Of a DNA stretch of 64,000 bases, positions 27,001 to 39,000 are shown piece after piece. Numbering within the stretch: position 1 is the first letter of the stretch; every line of letters starts with the position of its first letter. Source of the DNA: Callaeas wilsoni. Lineage: Eukaryota; Chordata; Aves; Passeriformes; Callaeidae. Both the position numbers and the translations under genes were made by a program. The notes below the pieces were generated by a model. The model made no database searches, was not told the origin of the DNA, and saw nothing but the letters and a program-made list of their open reading frames with translations. Location: assembly GCA_013398955.1 (NCBI GenBank), contig VWPU01010190.1:1-64000 (forward strand), read 5' to 3'.

Positions 27001-30000
27001 TAGAGAATATGCCAAGGCAGGTGTTCATTTGAAAGCTAATGCATGGGTATGGGTGATTTGCAGTGTTTTTTAAATTGATGAAACCTAATTGTAAATTTCT
27101 GAAGTGGAGCTATTTCTATAATTTTTCAGATCTGTGAACCAGAAAGTAGAAACAAATATGTCAAATACTTAAATGAAAACCAAACTTGTTACCTTAACAG
27201 CAACTGTTGGAAACTAGCAACCAAATTGTTTTGATGTGGATGCAGGGTTTTGATTTTAGTTTCTTCCTGCAATACAAAGTTACTTCTAATATTACTTCCA
27301 AGTCAAAAGAAGTGCATGGATATCTGCATTTTTCCATAATTATGGTGAAAGCAACAGTAGGAATTGAAACCACATTTTTAGAATAAAAATGACTTTAAAG
27401 TAATTCTAAAATTAATTATTTTATTTAAAATGCCAATTAGTTATTTTTTCTATGCAAGACCATTTTTTGTGCTGGACTTTCCATATGTTCTAGAACAAAA
27501 GAGCATCAGCTCTTTGGATACATACAATATATATGTGTGTGCGTCCATGTTATCATGCAGTATAAACTTGGCACTGTACCTGGAACTGGAGAAGTTGTGG
27601 TTTAATCTCTGAAGAGCAAAGTACAATATTTGCAGGGCGACTAAGAAAATATTCTTTATTTGACTTTGTTCTGCTCATGAATAGCTGATATTATTTGTAT
27701 TAATGGTTGTTAGTAAGGAAACATATTTCATCTGGAAATCTTAGTGAATGGTCTGACTGGGGGCAGCTGGGTTTGGCCCTGGCTAATGCATGGTAAGACA
27801 GGAAACAGAACAAATGGCAAGAGGCAAGCCCAGATGGAAAAGCATCTTGAAGCTTTTGAAGAATTAATTATCCAACTAATTGGCTGGCAGTCTCACAAGA
27901 AGGGATGGAATTTTGCTGAACACTTAGGAAGGCAGCAGGTCTGGTGGAGCCTGTGCTGAGGTGCAGCCGTGAGCCATGGGAGCGGTGAGCCGTGGGAGCC
28001 GTGAGCCCCATGAGCTGTGGGAGCCGTGAGCCGTGGGAGCCGCGAGCCGTGGGAGCCGTGAGCTTTGGAGCCGTGAGCCGTGGGAGCTGTGAGCTGTGGG
28101 AGCTGTGAGCCGTGAGAGCCGTGAACTTGGGAGCCGTGAGCTTGGGAGCCGTGAGCTTGGGAGCCGTGAGCCGTGGGAGCCATGAGCCGCGAGCCGTGGG
28201 AGCTGTGAGCTGTGGGAGCCGCGAGCTGTGGGAGCCGCGAGCCGTGGGAGCCATGAGCCGTGGGAGCCACGAGCCGTGAGCCGTGGGAGCTGTGAGCCGT
28301 GAGCTGTGGGAGCCGTGAGCCGTGGGAGCCGTGAGCCGTGTGAGCAGCGAGCTGTGGGAGCCGGGAGCCGTGGGCCGTGGGAGCCGTGAGCNNNNNNNNN
28401 NGCCGCGAGCCGTGGGAGCCGGGAGCCGTGAGCCGTGGGAGCCGCGAGCCGTGGGAGCCGCGAGCCGTGGGAGCCATGGGAGCCGCGAGCTGTGGGAGCC
28501 ACGAGCCGTGGGAGCCGTGGCCGGACGGTGTGCGCGGGCGCACGGCGTGACTCCGCTCTCCACAGCAGTAATGTCCTACCCCTCTGCAGAGATCCAGAGG
28601 TGCTGCTGAGCGCTGTGTTCCACTGGTGCTGGGCTCTGAGCACACCTGTGCTGGCCCAGAGAGGGGTGACCTGAGTGTCCTTGCCAAGGCCCCACAGGAA
28701 TGCAGCCAGGGCTGGGCTGCCTGACGGGGCCGTGGGTCGATGTCTTCAGCGCTGTTGTTGGCAGCTGCAGGAGCTCTGCAGTGGAAGTGTTTCCTGAACG
28801 CCTGAAGGTCTCCTTCTGGGCACAACGAGAAATTCCTTAGTCTTGCCATAGCTCATATTTTCAGGGTTAAAGGTAAAGAAGACTGTCACGTTCTCTGGGG
28901 TATTAAGTATGAGTGCCGAGGTTGTTCCGGATTAGAGTAGTTATTTGTATATTTATTGGTCTGAGATTCTGTGGAAGAATCTGATGATTTTCTTGGATCA
29001 CAGGTGGAACTCTCACCTGTACAGAAAGAGACCAGTGCTTGTTGTATGGATCTTTTTTCCTAACCAAAGATGTAGAAATACAGGTGACTTCTTTGTTTCC
29101 TTTGCAGCTGCATCTGCTCTGTAGCTTTAGAGTTTGATTGGCACTCTCTTCGAACAAGGTGTTTGTCCTGATGAATCCATGTAATGACAAACAATACCTG
29201 TAGCCACACTCCACAATTTCTTTCCTTCCAGCCTGTTCCAGTTCCCAACCACCCTCTGGGGGAAGAACCTTCTTCTAATACCCAACCTAAACCTCCCCTG
29301 ACACAACTTCAGGCCATTCCCTTGGGTCCTGCCACTGGTCACTACACAGAATAGATCCATGCCTGCTCCTCCTCTTCCTCTCACAAGGAAGTTGTAGCTG
29401 CAGTGAGGTCTCCCCTCAGTCTCCTCTTCTCCACGCTGAACAGACCAGTTCTGCTTTTCTTCCACCTAAAAATCCTGGGCTTTAGAGTGACCTCCAGCAG
29501 CTCTGGGCAAGCTGCTGCTGCTGCCCAACTGGAGCACAGAAGGCTTGTGCTGTCACTGAAACGCTGCCCTGCAATCGGAGGAGGGATCGAGTGTGGATGT
29601 GCCATGCAGGAGGCTTCAGTGCAGCACCGAGAGGGAAAAAGTGGAGTATTCTTCTGTAATTTAGCAGCTTTTCTCTGCCTCTAGTGTTTGAAATGATTAA
29701 AGACACACGGGGGGCCTCTCCAGCTACTGGCACTGGGTTTGCTGTTCAGCTGAGGGAGTGGATGTCTCTGTTTTCACAGCTGTCTGCCATCTGGAACCAA
29801 CTGCTCGGACTGGGTGCTCTGCTCCAGACCTCAGCCTGAAAGAAAATCCCATAATTGTGAAACATGTTGCAAACGGTAAATAAGTGTTTTGGAAGGAATT
29901 AATTTAGAAGAAGGTTTATGAAAAAATGGTTTAGAGGCTGCCAGATGTGGAAGAATGAGAAGGATTAGTGCTGAGGTAGAATATGAGAGCAAGCCGGGCC

Positions 30001-33000
30001 TCAAATTCTTCACAGTCAGTGGAAATAAATGTGATTATTATCAAGAATTAATATCTCACTAATCCAAAACATTCTTGCAGGTGTTTTTCATTAATCGGAA
30101 AATACTTTATAAAATAATTAAAGAAATTCTGTGGGATTTTTCTCCATTTGGTTTAAGACCTGATGTGCAAAATCTCTAAAAAAACAAAAAGTCAAATAAT
30201 TATGAAGGCAATAGATTTTGACATTTATCCCCATTTACAGCATTATTAGCTGAGAGTCTCAGCTAAAAATTGTTTTAAATTTTTTAAGAATGCTCATGAA
30301 AGATGGGGAGAAGTGGTTAAAAAAAGTGTAATAATAATTTTCACATACAATAGCATATCCTGGTTCCACTTCGTGCCTTTTTCAATTTATTTTCTTATCA
30401 TCATACCTGAAAGCTGTGAAAGCATTTTGGGCACAAAGCCACTGGTGTATTCTTGAGAATACCTGTCTGATACAGAGTTAGCAACTCCTTTTTTAGCAGT
30501 TTAGGAAGATTCAGTAGTTGCAGTCAACATTTTAGCACTTGTGATGTAGTAAATAGACCCAAGTGTATACTAAGAAAAGCCTTTTACTATTACTTGCTCC
30601 CATATACCTGAGCGGAGAGAGACTAGCAAGGGAAATTTTTGGTTTATGTGATATTGCTCAAAACACAATACACAAAGTGATGAAGTGTGTGAAGTCCCCA
30701 GCCTGGAAACTTTGGGGCACATCTTCAGTTCTATTTGCTGAAGTCAGGTAAGGCAGATGTGTTTGCAAGACTGTGCTCCAAGGATTTGTTTGGTTTTGTT
30801 TGTTCTGATCAATTATTCTTATCCCAGGGTCATGATTTGTTACCTACCTTGCAGTGTTTGGGAGTTTCAGTCTCTCTTATAGGAAAAGTAGCAGTCCAGG
30901 TTCTCTCCCAACCACTTTTTCTCTCTTTCACTCAATTTTGAACATGTGGCTCATAAATTTAACTTTCAGGTATTCTTGTACTGCAAGTAATCAGCAGGAG
31001 CAGCTGCCTCTTAAAAACTAAAAATTTTCATCTAGTCTCTGTGTTTTGGACAAAAAAATTTGAAATACATTTTAGTGTAGCATAAAGAGGAATTATAAGG
31101 AGGTTTCATCAGAAAGCATTGGTGACAATGTTTAAATTGAGCAAGAAAGAGAAAAATACATGAAGCAAAGAAAAGGAACTTGGGTATTGTGCAGGGAGTG
31201 GAGGGCTTGGCATTTAAGGACTTCACTTCCTCTGGGGCTGGAATTTTTTTGCGTGTTTCAGCTGAGGAATAGTTCCATTTCTACTCTTAGCTTGTCGGCT
31301 TGATAATTCACATAAAATAACATCGGTGTCTGTTTTCCTCCTAAAGCCACTTCACATTTGACACAACCTTTTGCTGCTGGCTGGTGTTGTAGGTGCAAAC
31401 ACAAGACAAAAGCAAGCAGGATCTACTCACAATCTTGTGAACAGAGTTAATTTCGAGAGGTGGTTATTAAAATTTCAGTATTTTGGAGCTATATGTAAGG
31501 TGCATTTGTATTATATAAGTAGTATACTGGGAAGAAGAATTCACAGTGAGCCTGCCTTTTAGAAATGCCTTTCTTGGCTGCAAACTGGTGGGAGATTGGG
31601 CTCTGTGGCTACACAAAGTCCTTGTGATTAATTGAATCCACTGCCTGCATTCACTGGGAGAGAAGCGAGAGCCTCTCAGGCCCTGACTAAGTAGCCTTCA
31701 CAGCAATGTTATCACTCCTAATAGGCTTCTGCTGCCTGTTTTGCTACAGAAATCAACATTTTAACTCCCAAGTCCTTATTTCCGAGAGGTGAATGGGTTC
31801 AATAGTTAGAGATGAGCCCTTTGGCGTGGTCAGGGATGGAGGGGACGCAGCCCTGGCTGCAGGGGTCAGGCTCTGTCACTGTAGGAAAGGTGCAGAGGCC
31901 GTTCTTGCAGGCACAAACCGCAGCCCAGGGGCTTCCTGTGGAAAATGGCACCTCCTGAAATATTGCAAATATTCAAAATTACAGATGAGAGTAAATGACT
32001 ACCCATAATGGTGTATCTTTCTAAGATGTTTTTATGGGCGTGGGGATATTTGGAATGCTGCAGGCAGTGAGTGCAGAACACCAGCCCTAAATCATCCATG
32101 TGCATTATTTAGTTGTGTTGAGGAGCGTGAATGGTTGTATTTGATAAATGTTCGGCAAAGAAACATAAATTCTTCCTTCTTAATGTTAAATCAAGTAATC
32201 AGTGAACTGAGTGCTTGCTAGGGAGAGAGCTGCTATGTGACTCTGAAGTTTTTCAAGAACTTTAAAATGTTCGAATAGGTACATTCAAGAAAACAATTGG
32301 GGTTTGGAGCAGCTTTCAAGGTTGAAGGAACATGTGTCAGGAGTGATGAGGAAAGAAGGGAAACTTTGGATGATAGAGTAGACTAAGAAGATTGAGAGGA
32401 TGTTCAGAGAGTGACTGAGAAGTGGTTGGGGATGGAGACAAAGCTGCTTTATAAAAGGAATCGGGAATAACGATGATGCAGCCGGCATCAGCCGTGCACA
32501 ACCGTGAGTATCCTTTAGAGATATTTACTTATCTGAGATCTGTCAAATGGAATTAGCAATGCCTGCTAACTAGTAATAACAGGATTAAAATCCTTCTCAG
32601 GGCTCAGTCATGAAACAAGTAATTCTTAATCCTGTACTTTGTCACTGATCACTAAAGTTTTCACTGCAGAAACAAGACAATGTGGGTACCGTCACCATTA
32701 AAAACAAACAGCCTGAAAGGGAGGGAGAGAAGCAAAATTTATACTCCTGATCTTCAAAAATGAATTAGATTTTGATTTAATTTAATTAAAGAAGAACAAA
32801 AAATATAGAATCATTTGACCAAGCAGGCTTTTTTGGTAACCTCTTGAAAGCTACTGTTTCTATAAGAAGAGATTGTCAGCTGTAAGAAGTTGCTTCATAG
32901 GAAGCAATAATCATTAGAGTGGTTCACTATTTAGTCTACCTGTAATGTAGTCTGATAGCAATAGTGTTAGTTGACATAAATAACAAATACTTGGCTAAAT

Positions 33001-36000
33001 TATTTTGGTTTTCTTGGTTAAGCAGTTAACCATGCCTTGTTATTGCTCATATTCATTACTTTTACATTAGGAAAAAAAGTGCATTTTTAGTGTGGAAATA
33101 CACATTTACAAGAAGTTCTTGTTGATATTATTTCAGAAGCTTGATACATCCAGCATTCTCTCATCATTATTTTCTTTTGCTGTTGATGTTGGGTGATACA
33201 TCAGCTTCCCATAAATTCTCTGTACCAATATAAAGCTCAGTACGTTTTGGATTGTTCAAACTCTTTCAACTATTTTTGCTCCAGTTTTGAGCTCACTGCT
33301 GAGCTTTGGATTCTGACCATAAAGGACTTACTTCCAAGTCACCCCCAGTTCCCAGTAATGGTTAAAATCATTGCATTGCTCATGGTATGAAAAACCTCAG
33401 CTTTATTGCTTTCTGCAGGAGAAATCATGAAGTGGCTACTGTTAAAAATCATTGGTTTGGGGACTCATAGGGAAATCTATTTCGGATGGTAATTTAGAAG
33501 CAAAGGGAACAGCAGTAATAGTGATAATAAAACTTTGCTCTTTGGTTACTATTTTCCCATAAGTCATTTATTATAGAAGTATGAGAGAATGATAAATGAC
33601 CGGGCTTTTTAAATGGTCTTTGGTGGAACTAGATTTACTTCCTGTTACACTCCCTGAGACACTGTATATCAGTGTACAGTGCTGAAATGGTGTAACAAAA
33701 ATTTCCCTGGCATTTGGCTTCTTTAGTCCTGTCAGCTGCATTTTCTCGGTGTGAATTGAGATGGTACATAATCTTGCTGTTGCTTTGATTTTTGTGTTAA
33801 GCTGTGGTAGTGCACACGTGGCCATTGTAATTTATTGCACTCTGTCATGGAACCTGGAGCTCAGCCTCACAAAATGAGTGAACTTGATACCCTTTGCAGC
33901 AAAGTGAGCAGGGGAAGAAGAGCAGACAAGGCTAATGGGTGGCAGTGAAGAAGGAAAAAGGAAGACGAGGAGCCCAGACTTGAAAAATAAAGAGCATTTA
34001 TATAGCACACTTGAGGTAAAAGATTGGTGTGTCAGTCAGAAGTCATCAGCAAGCTGAGAAAAGTTAACTGCAGGCTGCTATTTGCTTTTGCTTCTCCAGT
34101 ATGTTCTCACACCATGATATAAAGCTGTAACTTGTATTTATGATGTATGTACTATGCTGTATGTCCTTGCAGAAGTGTGTCTCATTTCACAGCGAAAAAC
34201 AAGATGAAAATTTCTTTATCCATTCAGCTGTTATAAAACTTGTCTCCGGTATGATTTTGAGGAATGTAATAATGTTTTTTAACATGAATAGAAGTATTTC
34301 AACTGGAAAGACAATTTCAAAGGAAGGATTTGCTTGCCATAAGTATTAAAAGTTTGCTTAGTTTGTCCAGATTTATAATAAAATGGAATATGAAGACAAT
34401 GTTGGTGGAAACTCATGCTGAATTATTCCATAGACTGTTCTGAGCCTAAGGAAATTATGTATTCATTGCTGAACATTCATTTATATCTACCAAAATGTTG
34501 GTTTTTCTCTCCCTCTCTCTTACCTCATCCAGATTTATATATTTGAAAATAACATCTACTATCAGCCTGATGTAAAGAGCAGCTCATTGCGCCTGACATC
34601 CTCAGGAAAAGAAGGAATTATTTTTAATGGAATTGCGGACTGGTTATATGAAGGTAAGCTTGGACGAATATATCTGTTTGTTAAAACAGATGAAAGGTCC
34701 TTGTACAGACCCAAGAGCACAAATCTGTTCATTTCAGAAAATGCTGAGGTTGGGTTTGCTTCTTTCCCTTCTCATTTTTGTGCAGGATTGCCTTTGTGTC
34801 TGTTCATTCTTTGTATTGGCTGCTGGTTTGCATACAGCAGCATTTTCTGAGAAAGAGGAATTCATTTCCCACCAGAATGTAGCAAATGAACACTTGGTAG
34901 CCTGTGAAAGTGAGGAGGGAAAGGGCTCAGTTTGCTGCTTTTAGGGACAATGGGGGATCCCAATAGAAGAGGGCACCCAAATGTGAGTGGGGAATAGCTC
35001 AGTTTGTCTTCTACAGAATGTTTCTCTCTGCACCCAAAATGCTTTTAACATGATGATAAATTTAAGGAAAAAAAAATTTAAAAGGGAGAAGATTATCTAG
35101 CTTGGTGTAACAGCTTAAAATTAATACACATTTCAGTTACTCTTTCTATGGGACTTATCTATTCTATAGATAAATAGCTTCAAATAGTGTCAAATGCTCG
35201 ATTACCTGATGTATAGAATTTCTTGCATGAAGAGTCTTTTTAGGAATGGTGTTAATGCCATACAGCATGGAACTTCACCTTAAAAATGGTCTATCCATTC
35301 CTCTTGGCATTGCACAGAGGTTGTTTGTCACGAGCAAACAGCTCACCTTAGGGCTTTTTTTAAATCTCTGCCCAAGTGAACTCTGAAGTTAGAATGCTAA
35401 TTTGCATCCCTCAGCCTGTATCTGATAGTTACCCGCTGCCAGAGTTTCCATTAGTGTTTTGAAATGTTCTAATGCGGCAGCACATTTCAAAACAAAAGAA
35501 CTTCTAAAATGGAATATCATTTTATATGCACTTAAAAATCTTAAAATCGAACACGACAGCTTGCAAATTGAAGAATTTAAGCAGATATAGCTCATTTAAG
35601 TTGATGTGGTATATCAAGTTTTTGCTGAAACAAAGTGAAGCTAATAAGAGTCACAGCCAGGAAAAGCCAAAGTTGTCTAGTTGACTAGAAAGTTTTTGAA
35701 GTGTTGTGGGAGATGATCCCAAAGCCTTCCTCATGAAGCATGTCCTAAAGCTTCTTTAAGTGAAGAAGCCTTCTTTGCTCGTTATTTTCCAAGTTTTTTA
35801 ATCCCTGGCCCAAGTGGGTGTTGCGTTCCTGAATTACAGAGGACGCACTGGGTTCCCCGGGCTGCAGAGAGGCAGTGAGCTCTTCTCAGCTATAAACACC
35901 AGGGAAGTCAGGGTGAAAAGGAATTCTGTGTGTCCACACTGGAGAACCCCAGCACCTGTTGGCATGGAGGAACACACTGCTCCTTTCCCATCAATCTGCA

Positions 36001-39000
36001 ACAGTGCCCCACTTTCAGCAGAGTTTTTAACAGCATCAGAAGCTGAGCAGGGTGAATATTGTCCAGGTGAAGCTGAGAGATTTTCAGGTGAATCGAGCAC
36101 TCTTCCTCCTTTGACCTCATTTGTTTTCTTTTATCATTTCATGAGTTTTTTATTAGCATTTCACCTTACAAAGCATTTGGGAATAGCTTTTCTTTGTGTG
36201 AATAACCTTGTCTAAATGCAAACAGTAATATTTTAAGGCAAACACAACTGTGATTTTTTTGCTGTCTGATATTCACCATTCGTTCTCTGCTCTTCTCCTG
36301 TGTAAAAGGTTTTAGTTACCCAGCCAGGGAGACAAGCATGACCCAGAATATATGACTTTGGATATAGGTCCCAGCTTCATTTCACCTAACCTAAGATAAT
36401 TCAACCCATGAGGCTGCTTCAGAACCCTCAGAATCCGAGTAGGATCTTGGAGAGTCTCTGGTGACAGTTTAAGTAGTTTTGTTAGGCAGGCTCTCAAATT
36501 AGGTATGCAGGCAGGCCTTTTCCCTTAGTACACTATTCTCAGTTTTTCAGCCAAATTCTTCAGATTTAAATACAAAATCCTTACTAAGCAGGCCAATATA
36601 TCAAATACATAATGAAAAGGACTGTGTCTTTTCACAAGTGGAAGTAGAAGACATGTACAGGATGAATTTGGAATTGCTCAGGAGCTGCAAGACTGGCATT
36701 CCTGGAGTTTGGGTGCTGTGTCTGTGGTTGTTTCTGCTTTGTTTATTTTGACTATGAAATACAATGACAATAAATGTAAGAAAACATCAAGTGACGTTTT
36801 TGAGAATTGCATTCATTTGCAAAGCAAATAAAATTTGGATAAAGATAAAAGTTGTTTGGATTTTCAAAAAGCTACACTCCAGAAAAACGGAACTTCCCAG
36901 GAATTAAAGCTGTCCACTAGACTGAAACAAGAAAGTTAAAATATTGCACTCCAAAAATTATCACTGTGTGAGAATCTGCATGTTGTCAGGTGCCACAACT
37001 CAGAGAAATCAAGTATACTGAAGTTTTATATTAAGAGAAAAAAAAGCAAAATTGGCAATCCTGAAAAATACCCAAAAGCCCAAAGCATTAAAATGGTCCA
37101 AATCATTTAAAATCTAAATAAACACATGGATTGGAATGCAATAGAACTAAGCATATGTCAGTAACAATCATTCACATTTAGATGATTTATTCATGTCAGT
37201 GGAAGTATTTGTTTGAGGAAAATGCTTAAAGTTTGCTCCTTCTATATTCCTTGTTATCCAACCATTCAACCCAGGATGATGTGAAATTACTGAAATTACA
37301 GCAGATGCAATTCCAGCTGGCACAGGGAGAATAACTTTGTGCCAGCTGAATAGGCTGGACACTAAGTGATAGGTTTTTTATGGACCTGAAGGAAATCTGG
37401 TTTTGCAGAGGAACTTCTTCATTCCCACATTGCCCACTGGTGGTCTCCAGACGGGGAAAGACTGGCCTTCCTGACCATAAATGACTCGCTGGTACCCACC
37501 ATGGTTATTCCGCGGTTCACGGGAGGTCTGTATCCGAAGGGGAGGCAGTACCCATATCCTAAGGTAAGTGCTAATGCAACCCCCTCCTCCTCTCTGTGTT
37601 CACTGATAATGTTCAGCCATGTAGAAAGAGTGTTTCCAGACAGCAACAGAGGCTGATTTTGTTCATGATGCTTTTCAGGGAATAATAATCACTTTTTTTT
37701 TTCTTCAGTAGATTATAACACTTTTTGCTGAAAAGAAACTGTTGGGTGAGGGGACAGCAGAAAAACTAATTTGATGTAATTTCATCACTGATATTTGGCT
37801 TGGTAAAATGAATCCAGCACCTCAGAGAGGAGGGTGATACTTCTGAAGGACTGCACAGAAAACAGATCCAGCCCAGCTGCGCTGGAGTCAGGCACTCTGT
37901 GCAGAGCACAGGGCAAGCTCCTGCACAGATACAGAGACCTCAGTACATTGTGCTGATAATAAATGTGACTCACTGGCATTGAGTAAGATAAGCCACAGTA
38001 ACATATTTTCATGGCCATCAAAAACGGAAAAAAAAAGTAAAATTTAAAACTATCACTGTGTTTTAGAAGATTTAGAAAAGGGTTTTTAGATTTGTTTTGG
38101 AAAGTGAAAAAACAGCCTGGATAGGGGTAATGCCTGAAATCACATCTCATTTTCTGGGATTTTCTGGTGAGGTGCCTCCAGATCTGTTGTTTTGCTCTTC
38201 CAGCTGGTAAGTTTATCCAGCCCTTGCGTGCAGTTTCAAAGTGTCTGGGTTCCTTTTGACAGGTCCACATATATGGTACTCCTTTGATATTTCAGGGGAA
38301 GTTTATTCAGAGCTTTAGAAAATACTCCTGTTACCCTGCTCTTCCTGCTACTGTTTTTTGATGATGAACCTTTATTCTTGATGGCTGAACAGTTAGATGG
38401 TACCAGGTGCTATGAAACAATAACATACATTACATAAATAGAATATATTTGTGCTATGAAATAATACTCTGAAGTAATGGAACAACAGTAATTTTAGGGG
38501 TAGTTTATATATTTGCATTGGCAAAAGGCCTTGAGTGACAGAGCAAAGAAAAAAATATGGAATATTGTTAAGTCAGCTTTGTAAACGAGAAAGGAGTAAT
38601 TCTATTTCATTAGCAATTCAGCATAAAAGTGATACACAATACTACTTCAGTAATCTCATTAATGAAAAAACATTATCTTTATTTAGTGTCTCCATTTAAT
38701 ACAAATTTAGCTACTCATTAAACATCATTAATTGGTAATGAAGCTGATGGTATAGCAACAGAGATTACAAAAAAGATTTGGTCTTTATTATAGAGTGCAA
38801 CCATCAGAGAAAATTATAACTAGGATTAAAAAATAAAATGAAACACACATGTTTTTGTGAGCACTGGAACATGTTTATCTGTGTCTGTGTACATGTCATA
38901 CACACAGACTTCATTCTTCAAAAGAAAAAAAAGTCACTTTTAAAAACTTTTTTTTTTCCTAGCAGTGTTAAAAACACACAAATGCCACTTCCTTGTCCTC

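Larger units (their letters stand above)
15236..34532 (+). other. DPP10: DPP10 19.3-kb intron between e2 and e3
   Basis: The longest complete intron in the window. It holds the second copy of a 30-bp repeat, small tandem duplications (21399-21440, 23859-23902), an AT dinucleotide run, A runs (22541-22557, 26646-26660), a GC-rich minisatellite with an assembly gap (27965-28520), a GC-rich flank and an antisense CR1 piece. A possible POU/homeodomain-rich element lies near 20507-20548. No exon or RNA gene was recognised. The acceptor is a CT-rich tract ending in catccag. Confidence 0.9.

Noticed and set aside
27868..28849. Minus-strand frames of 231, 239 and 318 codons rich in Gly/Ser/His and Ala/Pro/Thr
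   Set aside because: They run through the minisatellite and across the N gap in all three frames at once. A stop-free tandem repeat explains them; no start context, domain or splice signal supports a gene.
37785..38270. 161-codon minus-strand frame in the e4-e5 intron
   Set aside because: No recognised motif; contains a Phe-rich low-complexity stretch from an A run. Judged chance.
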